A stretch of 64,000 bases of DNA, taken from the NCBI GenBank assembly GCA_964649745.1, contig CAZYQI010000005.1:62001-126000 (forward strand). The letters are read 5' to 3'. Shown here one piece after another: positions 1 to 8,540 of this stretch. The notes under the pieces are model-generated. The model ran no database searches. It was not told the origin of the DNA and worked only from the letters and a program-made list of their open reading frames with translations. The stretch is from CAZEHS01 sp964649745 (GTDB lineage Bacteria; Bacillota; Clostridia; Peptostreptococcales; Acidaminobacteraceae). Numbering within the stretch: the first letter of the stretch is position 1; each line of letters starts with the position of its first letter. A program made the translations under genes and the position numbers.

Positions 1-224
1 GAACCTCCGGAGCGGGCCGGGAGTACCTGAAAACGCAAAAGAAGGCGCTTCAGCTCCCCGTCATCAACAATCTGGCCCGTTTCAGCACGGAGGACGACCT
101 GCTTAAGGAGATGCTGGCCTACGATATCCTTGCCACCGACCTGTTCGCCATGACCCTGGAAAACCCGGAGCTTCGAATACAAGGTAAGGATTATAAAATT
201 AAGAGCCCTTTTCTGGGCAACTAA
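1..224 (+). CDS. tmcAL: tRNA(Met) cytidine acetate ligase, C-terminal fragment (TmcAL/YlbM family)
   Basis: The reading frame is open from base 3 and ends with TAA at 222-224, leaving about 73 C-terminal residues; the start lies outside the window. The tail contains LPVINNLARF, then LAYDILATDLFAMTL, then a closing KSPFLGN. These resemble the C-terminal region of the YlbM/TmcAL family, nucleotidyltransferase-fold enzymes that use acetate and ATP to acetylate the wobble cytidine of elongator tRNA(Met). ylbM is also near coaD and rsmD in Bacillus, which fits the convergent neighbours here. Assigned by family resemblance of a short tail only; the catalytic N-terminal part is not visible. Confidence 0.65.
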   Translation, partial: TSGAGREYLKTQKKALQLPVINNLARFSTEDDLLKEMLAYDILATDLFAMTLENPELRIQGKDYKIKSPFLGN

Positions 225-248
225 AAAGACAGCCTCGGCTGTCTTTTT
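223..248. terminator. Bidirectional intrinsic terminator
   Basis: A 12-base perfect stem, AAAAAGACAGCC paired with GGCTGTCTTTTT around a TC loop, lies between the convergent tmcAL and coiled-coil genes. It has U-runs in both directions, so it can end both transcripts. Confidence 0.9.
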
Positions 249-259
249 CTGTATCAGAG

Positions 260-745
260 CTATCGGGGATTGAATCGGTCCAGTTCCTTGCGGTTGTCGT
301 TCACGGTGATCAGCATGCGGTGAAGTTCTTTTTCCAGGTTCTCCAGAATCTCATCCGCATAGCAGTAGGAGCCGGTTTTGATCTCGTCGGATTTTTCAAC
401 GGATTCGTTGATAAGCTCATCCGCTTTCTTCCGCGCCAGTTTCATGATTTCGCTCTGATCCACCAGGGCCATGGCCTGGGCATGGGCATCGCTCATCATT
501 TGATTCATATCACTCTGGGCCTTTTGAATAAGCCGTTCTGTCTCCTCCTGGGCATCTGAAAGAATTTTTGAGCGTTCGTCCTTGATCCATTTTGCCTGTT
601 TCACTTCATCTGGCAATTGAATGCGTATTTCTTTGATAAGTTCAAGAACATCTTCCCGATCAATCAGAGCTTTCCCTGAAAAAGGCACCGAGGCCGCCCC
701 TTCCATTTTTTCTTCCAGTTCATCCAGCAAAACCAGAACGCGCAT
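260..745 (-). CDS. Coiled-coil protein, V-ATPase subunit H/E-like (function unknown)
   Basis: A 161-residue charged protein. The middle (about residues 45-110) is rich in Glu, Lys, Gln and Ala with heptad character (ERSKILSDAQEETERLIQKA) and should form a long helix or coiled coil, like the stalk subunits of ATPases. No catalytic motif, signal peptide or membrane segment is seen. It follows coaD with its ATG at 745 behind a clear GGAGG site that overlaps the end of coaD, so the two are probably co-transcribed. Proteins of this kind beside coaD are common in Clostridia and are often labelled ATPase; I would not assign that role from sequence. Confidence 0.8.
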   Translation of the reverse strand: MRVLVLLDELEEKMEGAASVPFSGKALIDREDVLELIKEIRIQLPDEVKQAKWIKDERSKILSDAQEETERLIQKAQSDMNQMMSDAHAQAMALVDQSEIMKLARKKADELINESVEKSDEIKTGSYCYADEILENLEKELHRMLITVNDNRKELDRFNPR

Positions 746-746
746 A

Positions 747-1226
747 TTATTCCTCCTTTAGCTTATCCTTGAGCAATTGATTGACGGCGGGGGGAACCAG
801 GCTCTCCACACTGCCGCCCAATCGGTATATTTCTTTCACCAGACTTGAACTCAGGTACGAATTTTCGTTGGCCGTCATCAGGAAGATCGTTTCCGCGCCG
901 GAATTCAACTTGCGATTCATCAGCGCCATCTGGAACTCCGCCTCGAAATCACTGATGGCACGGAGTCCTTTGACAATCAGAGGGATATCCTGTTCTTTCA
1001 TATAGTTTATCAAAAGTCCGCTGAAGGAATCAACCCGAACATTTGGAATATCCTCTGTTACCTGTCTCAGAAGCTCCAGGCGCTCCTCCAATGTAAAGAG
1101 CGGATTTTTAGCGGTATTGATCAGAACTGCCACAACCAGTTCATCCACCAGGGCGGCTGCCCGTCGGATGATATCTAAATGGCCATTGGTCACCGGATCG
1201 AAGCTTCCGGGATAGACTGCCCTCAT
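747..1226 (-). CDS. coaD: Phosphopantetheine adenylyltransferase
   Basis: Transfers AMP from ATP to 4'-phosphopantetheine to give dephospho-CoA, the penultimate step of cytoplasmic CoA synthesis. The 159 residues match the usual length. The N-terminus YPGSFDPVTNGHLDII carries the nucleotidyltransferase (T/H)xGH motif, and ENSYLSSSLVKEI near the C-terminus is the family's ISSTxVRE-type segment. The ATG at 1226 overlaps the TGA of rsmD in an ATGA arrangement, indicating translational coupling. The rsmD-coaD pair is widely conserved in Firmicutes. Confidence 0.97.
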   Translation of the reverse strand: MRAVYPGSFDPVTNGHLDIIRRAAALVDELVVAVLINTAKNPLFTLEERLELLRQVTEDIPNVRVDSFSGLLINYMKEQDIPLIVKGLRAISDFEAEFQMALMNRKLNSGAETIFLMTANENSYLSSSLVKEIYRLGGSVESLVPPAVNQLLKDKLKEE

Positions 1227-1780
1227 GGGTTAACCTCCCTGTATATCGAAAGCGTGGTACGCCCGTATTTTTTTACGTTGATTCGCTGCAGATGCCCCTC
1301 TTGCTCGGGCACCCTATCGGTGTCCTCGTGCTCGGCAACCACCAGGGCCTCCGGGTTCAATACCCGGCACTCAACCAACTGCTTCAGGGTAATGGGAACC
1401 CAGCCCTTCTGATAGGGGGGATCCATAAAAACCAGATCGAAGGTTCTACCTTCATTTTGGAGCTGACGAAGGGCCGATGCCGCATCCGATTGAAGGATTC
1501 TGGCTTTGTCCGACAACCGTGTACGCTTCAGGTTATCACTGATGACAGTATAACATTTTTTGTCCGCTTCAACCAGAACCGCATCCAACGCTCCCCGACT
1601 AAGGGCTTCTATGGACAATGCTCCGGATCCGCTGAAAAGGTCCAGTACGGACGTGTCACGAATTTCATGCTGTATGATATTGAACAGATTCTCTTTTACC
1701 CTGTCGGTGGTGGGCCGTGTACCAAGCCCTTCCGGAGCATTGAGGGAAATCCCCCGTGCCGTTCCGCTGATAACCCTCAT
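1223..1780 (-). CDS. rsmD: 16S rRNA (guanine(966)-N(2))-methyltransferase
   Basis: Methylates N2 of G966 of 16S rRNA using S-adenosylmethionine. The 185-residue protein shows the SAM-binding loop DLFSGSGALSIEALSRGA (about residues 47-64) and the DPPY catalytic motif (LVFMDPPYQKGW, about residue 120), both diagnostic of this N6/N2-methylase group. The N-terminus MRVISGTARG is also typical. The ATG at 1780 follows GGAGGCG. It is coupled to coaD downstream and lies 68 bases after recG. Confidence 0.95.
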   Translation of the reverse strand: MRVISGTARGISLNAPEGLGTRPTTDRVKENLFNIIQHEIRDTSVLDLFSGSGALSIEALSRGALDAVLVEADKKCYTVISDNLKRTRLSDKARILQSDAASALRQLQNEGRTFDLVFMDPPYQKGWVPITLKQLVECRVLNPEALVVAEHEDTDRVPEQEGHLQRINVKKYGRTTLSIYREVNP

Positions 1781-1848
1781 GTCTCGCCTCCTGTATGGCT
1801 TTAAAACAGGCCTATTGTATCTTGCGTTTCATATCCTCACAACGAAAG

Positions 1849-3873
1849 CTAGATCGTAAAATCACTGATAAACCGCTTCATAAAGGCCGTTTCTTCCGGA
1901 GAAAGGTCTCTTCCCTGGCTGGTTTTAAGCGCCTGTCGCTGGGCTTGTTCCAACAGGTCCCAGTCCGTCAGCAGATTGGCGGCCTTCATTTCAGGGAGGC
2001 CGTGCTGCCGCGTGCCCAGAATCTCCCCGGGCCCCCGCAGCTCCAGATCCTTTTGTGCAATAAGGAATCCATCCCTGGTTTCACTGAGTGTTTTGATTCG
2101 CTCCTGAGCAACCTTCCCCGGCTTGGCGCTCATCAGGAAGCACCAGCTTTGCCTGTCCCCCCGGCCCACACGGCCCCTCAGCTGATGGAGCTGGGCAAGG
2201 CCGAACCGGTCGCTGTCCTCGATAACCATGACCGTTGCCGCAGGGACATCCACCCCTACCTCAATAACGGTTGTTGAAACCAGAATGGAGAGCTCCCCAG
2301 CCACAAATCGTCTCATGGTCTCCTCTTTATCTGCAGCCTTCATTTTACCATGGATCAGACCGATTGAGCGGTTCTTGAAAGCACCCTTTTGCAGAGTCTC
2401 AAAGTGGGTTTCTGCTGAAACGGCATCCACCTCCTCCGAATCGGCCACCAATGGACACACCACATACACCTGATTGCCTCCGTCCAGCTGTTCATGGATG
2501 AACCGATACATATCGGCGCGTTTGGATTCTCTGACGTAGTGGGTCTTTATGGGAACACGGCCCCGGGGCATTTCCTGAAGATAGGAAACCTCCACGTCGC
2601 CGTAAAGGATCAGGCTAAGGGTTCGGGGAATCGGGGTCGCGCTCATGAACAGAATATCCGGATGATCCCCTGATTTTTGCGCCAGCAGGCTTCTCTGTCT
2701 GACACCGAAGCGATGCTGCTCATCGGTGACCACCATGGACAGATTATGGAACGCCACACTGTTTTGTATCAGGGCATGGGTGCCGATTGCCACCTGTATC
2801 TCACCCTTTTCTATCCCTTCAAGCGTTCTTGCCCGCTCCCGGTCTCCGCTGACCAACAGCCCCACAGAGATGCCCAGAGGCTCCAGCATCCGTTTGAAAA
2901 AGCGATGGTGCTGCCTTGCCAGAATCTCCGTAGGCGCCATGACGGCCGCCTGGTGACCGCTGATGGCCGCATAATAAACGGCACCCAGGGCCAGAACCGT
3001 TTTACCGGAACCCACATCTCCCTGAACCAGCCGGTTCATCAGCAAAGGCCGTTCCATATCCTGCAGTATGGCGTTCAGTATATCCTTCTGACCATCGGTC
3101 AGCTGAAACGGCAAGGATGCCAACAACGGCGCAACCGAATCCGAACCGATATAACGGTGACTTTTTTCAGCAGCCAGGGTGTCCCGTTTGATAAGGAACA
3201 GGGCCAGCTGAATGAGATACAGCTCCTCAAAGGCGAACCGGCGCCTGCCGCTCTCTGCCTCTGCCAGGGTTGACGGCTGATGGATAGAGTGAATCGCCTG
3301 ATTCAGGGGCAAAAGCGCCACCTCTTCCACCAGTGGTCCGTGAAGGGTTTCCGGAACAGCAATGCCCAATTTCAAGATGCCGCCGATCAGATTGCGGATA
3401 TCCGTCTGTGTCAGGCCTTCTATCGACGGGTACACCGGTGTCAGACCGGAGAATTTCTCCCATTCTTCCTCTTTACAAAACTCCGGATGCATCAGACTTG
3501 GAAGGCGGCCGTCCCTCTTGATTGATCCATGGAAATAGCAGACTTCTCCTGTCTGGAAGGCCCCTTTCAAAAAGCGGGCATTGAAGAAAACCACCTCCGC
3601 CTTTCCCGTACCGTCACTGATCATCACTTTCATTGGGGCCCTCGATGCGGGACCATAGGACGGGGCGTGCCGCACACTTTCCACAACACCCTTTACCGTC
3701 ACCTTCGCCTCCGACTGGGCAGATGCAATCTCCGTCAGGTTGCTTCGGTCCACGTAGCCTCTTGGAAAATGGTACAGAGCATCCCCAAGCGTTCGGATTC
3801 CCATATTGTGAAAGAGCTCCGCCCGTTTTGGCCCGATCCCTTTTATCTGTTTTATAGAGCTTTGCAGCGGCAT
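1849..3873 (-). CDS. recG: ATP-dependent DNA helicase RecG
   Basis: Branch-migrating helicase that remodels stalled forks and recombination intermediates. The 674-residue length is normal. In order: an N-terminal wedge/OB domain (helix-hairpin-like IKGIGPKRAELFHNMGI, then the OB fold to about residue 150), Walker A GDVGSGKT near residue 287, the DEQH Walker B box (VVTDEQHRFGVRQR), motif III MSATPIPRT, and the C-terminal helicase lobe with QLRGRVGRG. The ATG at 3873 has AAGGGGGG upstream. It follows the fakA-like gene by 60 bases, as in the Bacillus yloU-yloV-recG order. Confidence 0.97.
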   Translation of the reverse strand: MPLQSSIKQIKGIGPKRAELFHNMGIRTLGDALYHFPRGYVDRSNLTEIASAQSEAKVTVKGVVESVRHAPSYGPASRAPMKVMISDGTGKAEVVFFNARFLKGAFQTGEVCYFHGSIKRDGRLPSLMHPEFCKEEEWEKFSGLTPVYPSIEGLTQTDIRNLIGGILKLGIAVPETLHGPLVEEVALLPLNQAIHSIHQPSTLAEAESGRRRFAFEELYLIQLALFLIKRDTLAAEKSHRYIGSDSVAPLLASLPFQLTDGQKDILNAILQDMERPLLMNRLVQGDVGSGKTVLALGAVYYAAISGHQAAVMAPTEILARQHHRFFKRMLEPLGISVGLLVSGDRERARTLEGIEKGEIQVAIGTHALIQNSVAFHNLSMVVTDEQHRFGVRQRSLLAQKSGDHPDILFMSATPIPRTLSLILYGDVEVSYLQEMPRGRVPIKTHYVRESKRADMYRFIHEQLDGGNQVYVVCPLVADSEEVDAVSAETHFETLQKGAFKNRSIGLIHGKMKAADKEETMRRFVAGELSILVSTTVIEVGVDVPAATVMVIEDSDRFGLAQLHQLRGRVGRGDRQSWCFLMSAKPGKVAQERIKTLSETRDGFLIAQKDLELRGPGEILGTRQHGLPEMKAANLLTDWDLLEQAQRQALKTSQGRDLSPEETAFMKRFISDFTI

Positions 3874-3933
3874 GACGGCCCCCCTTATGCAGTACTGCCC
3901 CGAGCGGCGCTCAGGGCAGTCATAGGCTTTAGG

Positions 3934-5568
3934 CTATTCTACAGAAAACAGGTGGGAGTAGACCGGCTGCCCCCCCGGATAAACCTCGATTTCAAGATGT
4001 TTGTATCGGCTGCCCAGGGCATCAGCCAGGTCTGTCGCCTCCTGCTCCGAAACCCCTTCACCGTAATAAATGGTCAGTATCTCGCTTTCTTCGGTAACAG
4101 CTGCGTCCAGTGCCTCGCGAATGACGGTATCGCGACTTTCTCCGGAGGCCACAATTTCCCCGTTCAGAATACCCAGGGTATCATCCTTTCGGATGTCTCG
4201 CTCCCCCATTTGTGTATCCCTTACCGAATAGGTGACCTGTAGGGTGTTCACGCTTTTCATTGCCCGATTCATGTATTCTTCGTTCTCCTCCGGTGTGTGA
4301 TCCGGATTGAAGCTCACCATGGCCGAAATCCCCTGAGGGATTGTTTTCGTCGGAAGCACAATGATTTTTCGCTCAGTCAGGGCTTTGGCCTGATTCGCTG
4401 CCAATATGATATTGGAATTGTTCGGCAATACAAAAATGACGTCGGCTGCGATCTGGCCGATCCCGTTGAGGATATCCTCTGTAGAGGGATTCATGGTCTG
4501 TCCCCCTTCTATGACCACATCCACGCCCAAATCCCTGAATATTTTGCTAAGACCGTCTCCTGCCGCTACCGATATGAATCCGTAGGGTTTCCCAGCGGCC
4601 GAGGGAGGCACAGGGGCTGACACGTCATCAACACCGACGATGATGTTATGGTGCTGCTCCCGCATATTCTCAATCTTGATATTGACCAATTCACCGATCT
4701 TAAGCGCGTGTTCAAGCGCCTGACCCGGATTGTTCGTATGAACATGAACCTTTATCAAATCGTCATCTGTTACAAAAACCAGGCTGTCACCCATTTTTTC
4801 AAGGAGGCCCTTCAGGTTTCCGTCGACGGACTCCTTGCCGCGGATGATGAATTCCGTGCAGTAGCCGAAGGTAATGTCCGCAATCTTAGGCTGAGCCATT
4901 GTCACTGTACTCTGAGCTTTTTCCGCTTCCCTGACCGGAGCGGTCGGTTGGTCGCCGAGAACCACACCTTCGAACCCATCCAGTATGATGATAAGGCCTT
5001 TCCCCCCGGCATCCACTACGCCGGCCTGTTTCAGTACCGCCAAAAGCTCCGGTGTATGAGCCAGGGATTTATTGGCATGCTTCAGCAGAAGCTTGAAGAA
5101 ATGTGTGAAGAGCATATCTTCTTCCGCTATGGAAACCGCAATTTCCGAGGTTTCCCTGATCACCGTAAGGATGGTTCCCTCCACAGGTTTGAGTACGGCT
5201 CTGTATGCCATATCGGATGCTTCTTTGAGTGCATGGGCAAATTCTACGACTGAAAGCGTTTCCTTTCCTTCGCACCCTTTGGAAAAACCTCTGAAAATTT
5301 GGGACAGGATAACCCCTGAATTGCCCCGGGCCCCCATGAGGGAACCCTTGGCCACCGATTTTGAAACTTCGGCGCAGGTACCGAAATTCTTGCTGCGGAT
5401 TTCACTCACCGCCGCCATCATGGTGAGGGACATATTGGTCCCCGTATCGCCATCCGGAACCGGATAAACATTGAGGGCATTCACTGACTCTTTTTCACTG
5501 TTCAGCAGTTGCGTTCCGTTGAGAAACATCTGCGTAAGCATTGCGCTATCGATGCGATTGTAGCTCAA
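3934..5568 (-). CDS. DAK2/DegV fusion protein, fatty acid kinase catalytic subunit-like (YloV/FakA)
   Basis: A 544-residue protein with an N-terminal DAK2 (dihydroxyacetone kinase-like) domain and a C-terminal DegV-like domain. The conserved metal/nucleotide loop NVYPVPDGDTGTNMSLT is at about residues 30-46, with GARGNSGVILSQ at about 78-89. In the characterised family, FakA phosphorylates fatty acids carried by a FakB/DegV partner for phospholipid synthesis; that activity is inferred here. The best start is TTG at 5568, behind a strong GGAGGG site. It is 11 bases downstream of the Asp23-like gene, an arrangement conserved across Firmicutes. Confidence 0.93.
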   Translation of the reverse strand: MSYNRIDSAMLTQMFLNGTQLLNSEKESVNALNVYPVPDGDTGTNMSLTMMAAVSEIRSKNFGTCAEVSKSVAKGSLMGARGNSGVILSQIFRGFSKGCEGKETLSVVEFAHALKEASDMAYRAVLKPVEGTILTVIRETSEIAVSIAEEDMLFTHFFKLLLKHANKSLAHTPELLAVLKQAGVVDAGGKGLIIILDGFEGVVLGDQPTAPVREAEKAQSTVTMAQPKIADITFGYCTEFIIRGKESVDGNLKGLLEKMGDSLVFVTDDDLIKVHVHTNNPGQALEHALKIGELVNIKIENMREQHHNIIVGVDDVSAPVPPSAAGKPYGFISVAAGDGLSKIFRDLGVDVVIEGGQTMNPSTEDILNGIGQIAADVIFVLPNNSNIILAANQAKALTERKIIVLPTKTIPQGISAMVSFNPDHTPEENEEYMNRAMKSVNTLQVTYSVRDTQMGERDIRKDDTLGILNGEIVASGESRDTVIREALDAAVTEESEILTIYYGEGVSEQEATDLADALGSRYKHLEIEVYPGGQPVYSHLFSVE

Positions 5569-5579
5569 AAATGTCCCTC

Positions 5580-5936
5580 CTAACGCTGTACGCGTACGCC
5601 TTCTATATTAAGATTGACCTTCAGTACTTTCATTCCGGTCTGGTTTTCAACATGATATTTGACTTTTTCGATGATATTGTTGGCCACTACACTTATTTTT
5701 GTGCCAAACTGTACAATAACGAACAGGTCAATGATGATGCCTGTGGGTTCAACATGGACCTTTACGCCCTTGGACAGGTTTTCCCGCTTAAGCAGGCTTA
5801 CGATCCCGCTGGTAGGGGATTTGGAGGCCATGCCTACCAAGCCGTAGCATTCCACAGCCGCAGCCCCTGCGATGTTTGCAACCACCTCTGAATTTATCTG
5901 GACACTGCCGTACTCATTGTCTACCTTTATGCTCAT
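5580..5936 (-). CDS. Asp23/Gls24 family envelope stress-response protein (YloU)
   Basis: A 118-residue soluble protein with the Asp23/Gls24 signature: an N-terminal YGSVQINSEVVANIAGAAAVECYGLVGM segment followed by alternating beta strands (VHVEPTGIIIDLFVIVQFG). Family members are abundant membrane-proximal proteins linked to envelope stress; the exact function is not established. The ATG at 5936 has AGGAGGAG upstream. It is the first gene of a probable yloU-yloV-recG-rsmD-coaD transcript and is divergent from rpmB. Confidence 0.93.
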   Translation of the reverse strand: MSIKVDNEYGSVQINSEVVANIAGAAAVECYGLVGMASKSPTSGIVSLLKRENLSKGVKVHVEPTGIIIDLFVIVQFGTKISVVANNIIEKVKYHVENQTGMKVLKVNLNIEGVRVQR

Positions 5937-6051
5937 GGAGGCTCCTCCTGTTTGAAAGAATGCGAAATAATTTTACTATCATTCTACCGGATAAGCAATG
6001 AAAATTCAAATCAAACCCGGCTGGGGGGAAAAGTTTCGTCAAAAAACCTTA

Positions 6052-6080
6052 TTGCACAACAGGGGGTGGACTGGTATAAT
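6052..6080 (+). promoter_or_regulatory. Sigma-A promoter for rpmB
   Basis: A -35 box TTGCAC at 6052-6057 and a perfect -10 box TATAAT at 6075-6080, separated by 17 bases. The rpmB start codon is about 50 bases downstream. Confidence 0.85.
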
Positions 6081-6131
6081 AGTCTTGTTTGAAACCAAAA
6101 GGTGCCATCAACTCTAGGGAGGTGTAGATAA

Positions 6132-6323
6132 ATGGGTAGATCTTGTGTAGTATGTGGAAAGGGCCGTGTATTCGGCAACAACGTGAGTCATGCAAACAAC
6201 CATACACGCCGTTCATGGGCTCCAAACCTGAGAAGAGTAAAAGCAACAATCAACGGTACTCCTCAGAGAGTCATGGTATGCGCGCGATGCCTGCGTGCCG
6301 GCGCTGTACAAAGAACCGTATAA
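6132..6323 (+). CDS. rpmB: 50S ribosomal protein L28
   Basis: A 63-residue large-subunit protein. The start MGRSCVVCGKG and a second cysteine pair (VCARCLRAG) form the four-cysteine zinc-ribbon version of L28. The middle HANNHTRRSWAPNLRRV is the conserved rRNA-binding core. It has its own promoter and a GGGAGGTG site seven bases or so before ATG. It is a monocistronic plus-strand gene between minus-strand blocks, as in many Firmicutes. Confidence 0.97.
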   Translation: MGRSCVVCGKGRVFGNNVSHANNHTRRSWAPNLRRVKATINGTPQRVMVCARCLRAGAVQRTV

Positions 6324-6334
6324 CCACGAGAAAG

Positions 6335-6367
6335 AAACCTGCCGAGAGCAGGTTTTAATCTTTTTTG
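6335..6367. terminator. Terminator of rpmB, overlapping the thiN end
   Basis: AAACCTGC pairs with GCAGGTTT around CGAGA (6335-6355), followed by TAATC and a run of six T. It overlaps the stop of convergent thiN. Confidence 0.85.
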
Positions 6368-6996
6368 GTATGTATCGCCACCAGGATTCCCCGGCCGATT
6401 GTTACGATCGCCGGGGTTTTTTCTATTATATTGCTGAGGCCTATGGGCGTTCCATGATAATAATCATACTTAAAAAGAGGATATTTGAAACCCTCCAGCG
6501 TTACTCCCATGGCATCGTCCCCAAAGGGGATGAACGAAACAAGGCTCCCTACTGGCAACCCAAGTACTTCTTCACCCTGAATCAGCCATATTTCCTGATT
6601 ATCCGATAGCATTCGGGCCCGTACGCCTTTATCCAGGGCTCGTTTTAAAAGGCTCAGGACACCCAGAAAATGGTCAAGCCGGTCCCCCAATATGCCAAAA
6701 ATCACAATTTCCCCAGCGCCGCTTTCCAGCGCCGCTTCCATGGCCAGTTCTCCGTCAGTTTCATCCTTTTCAGGGCGATAGATCCGGCAAGGGGTCCCGG
6801 ATGTCAGAAACCGATCCTTGATATCCGGGGCGATGGAATCCATATCCCCTATGAGCATGTGAGGTGTCATTCCCAAGGCTGCCAGATGCCGGGCACCGCT
6901 GTCTGCAGCAATCAAGGTATCATCCGGCCTCAGCTCAGCTTCCACAACAGAATAATCCCCTATATCGCCTCCGACAAATACCGCACAGCGCTTCAC
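6355..6996 (-). CDS. thiN: Thiamine pyrophosphokinase
   Basis: Converts thiamine to thiamine pyrophosphate with ATP. The 213 residues show the family hallmarks: LIAADSGARHLAALGM (about 28-43), the metal/substrate motif GDMDSI (about 50-55), and the EKDETDGELAMEAAL segment. The C-terminal beta domain (RGILVAI) completes it. The start is GTG at 6996, overlapping the rpe stop (GTGA), so it is translationally coupled to rpe, as in the rsgA-rpe-thiN order of Bacillus. Confidence 0.96.
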   Translation of the reverse strand: MKRCAVFVGGDIGDYSVVEAELRPDDTLIAADSGARHLAALGMTPHMLIGDMDSIAPDIKDRFLTSGTPCRIYRPEKDETDGELAMEAALESGAGEIVIFGILGDRLDHFLGVLSLLKRALDKGVRARMLSDNQEIWLIQGEEVLGLPVGSLVSFIPFGDDAMGVTLEGFKYPLFKYDYYHGTPIGLSNIIEKTPAIVTIGRGILVAIHTKKD

Positions 6997-7652
6997 AGCC
7001 CTGACAGCTCATCTCGGAATGCGTTAACCGTTGCTGTAATATCCGGTGTATTGAAAATAGCAGAACCGGCAACAAGAATGGTGGCCCCTGCTGTCGCTGC
7101 CGCTTTGGCATTTTTCAGGGTAATTCCCCCATCCACCTGAATATCCGTTTTCAGGCCGCGGGCGTCCAGCATTCCCCGCAGGCGCCGGATCTTATCCAGG
7201 GTGGATTCGATAAAGCTCTGGCCACCGAAGCCGGGGTTCACAGACATCAACAGCACCATATCCACATCCGGCAGAATCTCTTCAATTACGGAAAGCGGCG
7301 TGGCAGGGTTCAGGGATACCGCCGGTTTAACCCCCAGGGCCCGTATACTCTGGATGGTGCGGTGAAGGTGCAGGCAAGCCTCCGCATGGACGGTGATATA
7401 CGCAGCACCCGCCTTTGCGAATTCCTCCAGATAGTGATCCGGATCTTCAATCATCAGGTGTACGTCGAAGGGCATGGCTGTTTTACCCTGTATCCCCTTA
7501 ATAACAACAGGGCCAAAGGATATATTCGGAACGAAATGACCGTCCATGATGTCGATATGGAGCAGCTCCGCTCCGGCGTCCTCTACTTGCTTTACCGATT
7601 CCAGCAGTCTGCCAAAATCTGCCGAAAGAATACTTGGTGCCAGTTTTACCAC
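6993..7652 (-). CDS. rpe: Ribulose-phosphate 3-epimerase
   Basis: Interconverts ribulose 5-phosphate and xylulose 5-phosphate in the pentose phosphate pathway. The 219-residue TIM barrel has LAPSILSADF at the N-terminus, the metal-ligand segments HIDIMDGHFVPN and DVHLMI, MSVNPGFGGQSF, and the phosphate-binding IQVDGGI and AGSAIF segments. The start is GTG at 7652 behind AGGAGG, overlapping the end of rsgA by a few bases, consistent with one operon. Confidence 0.97.
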   Translation of the reverse strand: MVKLAPSILSADFGRLLESVKQVEDAGAELLHIDIMDGHFVPNISFGPVVIKGIQGKTAMPFDVHLMIEDPDHYLEEFAKAGAAYITVHAEACLHLHRTIQSIRALGVKPAVSLNPATPLSVIEEILPDVDMVLLMSVNPGFGGQSFIESTLDKIRRLRGMLDARGLKTDIQVDGGITLKNAKAAATAGATILVAGSAIFNTPDITATVNAFRDELSGL

Positions 7653-8530
7653 GGTTGATTCCTCCTGTTTTCCTGAATCTGCGAATAGATCGTTTTATAC
7701 GACTCATAGCGGCGCCTATGGATGCCACGTCCAACCTGAGCAAGAACAGCACAGCCAGGCTCGTTGAGATGGCTGCAGTCCGAAAAACGGCACTGTTCGA
7801 TAAAGGGAATGAACTCCATATAATACGCCGCCAGTTCCTTCGCTTCTATGTCCTCCAGATCCAGGGAGGTGAAACCGGGGGTATCAACCACCCATCCCCC
7901 GTTTTTAAGCGGGATCAGCTCTGAATGACGGGTTGTATGTTTCCCCCGCTTGATTTTTTCACTTATGATGCCGGTCTGAAGGGTAAGCCCGGGTTCCAGT
8001 TCATTCAGCAAGGATGATTTACCAACGCCGGATGGACCTGCAAAAACAGTAACACGGTCCTTCAACACATCATTCATCTCGTCCAGTCCCAGAGGGATAC
8101 GGGCACTGGTCAGCAATATGCCATAGCCTGCATCCTCATATATTTTCTCTAGCTCCCGTATGTCGGAAGACACTTCCAGATCCGATTTATTGAAGCATAT
8201 CAGGGGTTTTATCCCGCTGCGTTTACACAAAATCAGCAGTTTATCCAGAAGGATCGGATGTATTTCCGGGCTCTGAACGGCAAACACGATAATGGCCTGG
8301 TCCACATTGGCCACCGCCGGCCGATGCATCACCACATCCCGCTTGAGGATATCTTCAATCACGCCCAGAGGGGGGGTCTCTTCCTGAATGGTGATCATGA
8401 CCCGGTCTCCCACCATGGGGGTTTTCCCCTGAGCTTTGAAGATTCCCCGGGCCTTGCATTCATAAAGGGTTTCCCCCGCCAGTACATAATAGAATCCGCC
8501 GATGCCTTTCAGGATCCTTCCTTCTATCAT
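7646..8530 (-). CDS. rsgA: Ribosome small subunit-dependent GTPase A
   Basis: A circularly permuted GTPase that acts in late 30S assembly. From N to C: an OB fold (MIEGRILKGIGGFYYVL), the G4 motif NKSD, the P-loop GPSGVGKSSLLNEL, the G3 motif DTPGF, and a C-terminal zinc domain with CRFSDCSHLNEPGC. The frame is open to 8566, but I choose ATG at 8530 because GAGGAGG lies five bases upstream and the OB fold begins there, giving 294 residues. It is 10 bases after prkC. Confidence 0.95.
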   Translation of the reverse strand: MIEGRILKGIGGFYYVLAGETLYECKARGIFKAQGKTPMVGDRVMITIQEETPPLGVIEDILKRDVVMHRPAVANVDQAIIVFAVQSPEIHPILLDKLLILCKRSGIKPLICFNKSDLEVSSDIRELEKIYEDAGYGILLTSARIPLGLDEMNDVLKDRVTVFAGPSGVGKSSLLNELEPGLTLQTGIISEKIKRGKHTTRHSELIPLKNGGWVVDTPGFTSLDLEDIEAKELAAYYMEFIPFIEQCRFSDCSHLNEPGCAVLAQVGRGIHRRRYESYKTIYSQIQENRRNQPW

Positions 8531-8540
8531 CCGTTCCTCC

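Noticed and set aside
260..745. V-type ATPase subunit
   Set aside because: Resemblance is limited to coiled-coil composition; there are no other V-ATPase genes nearby.
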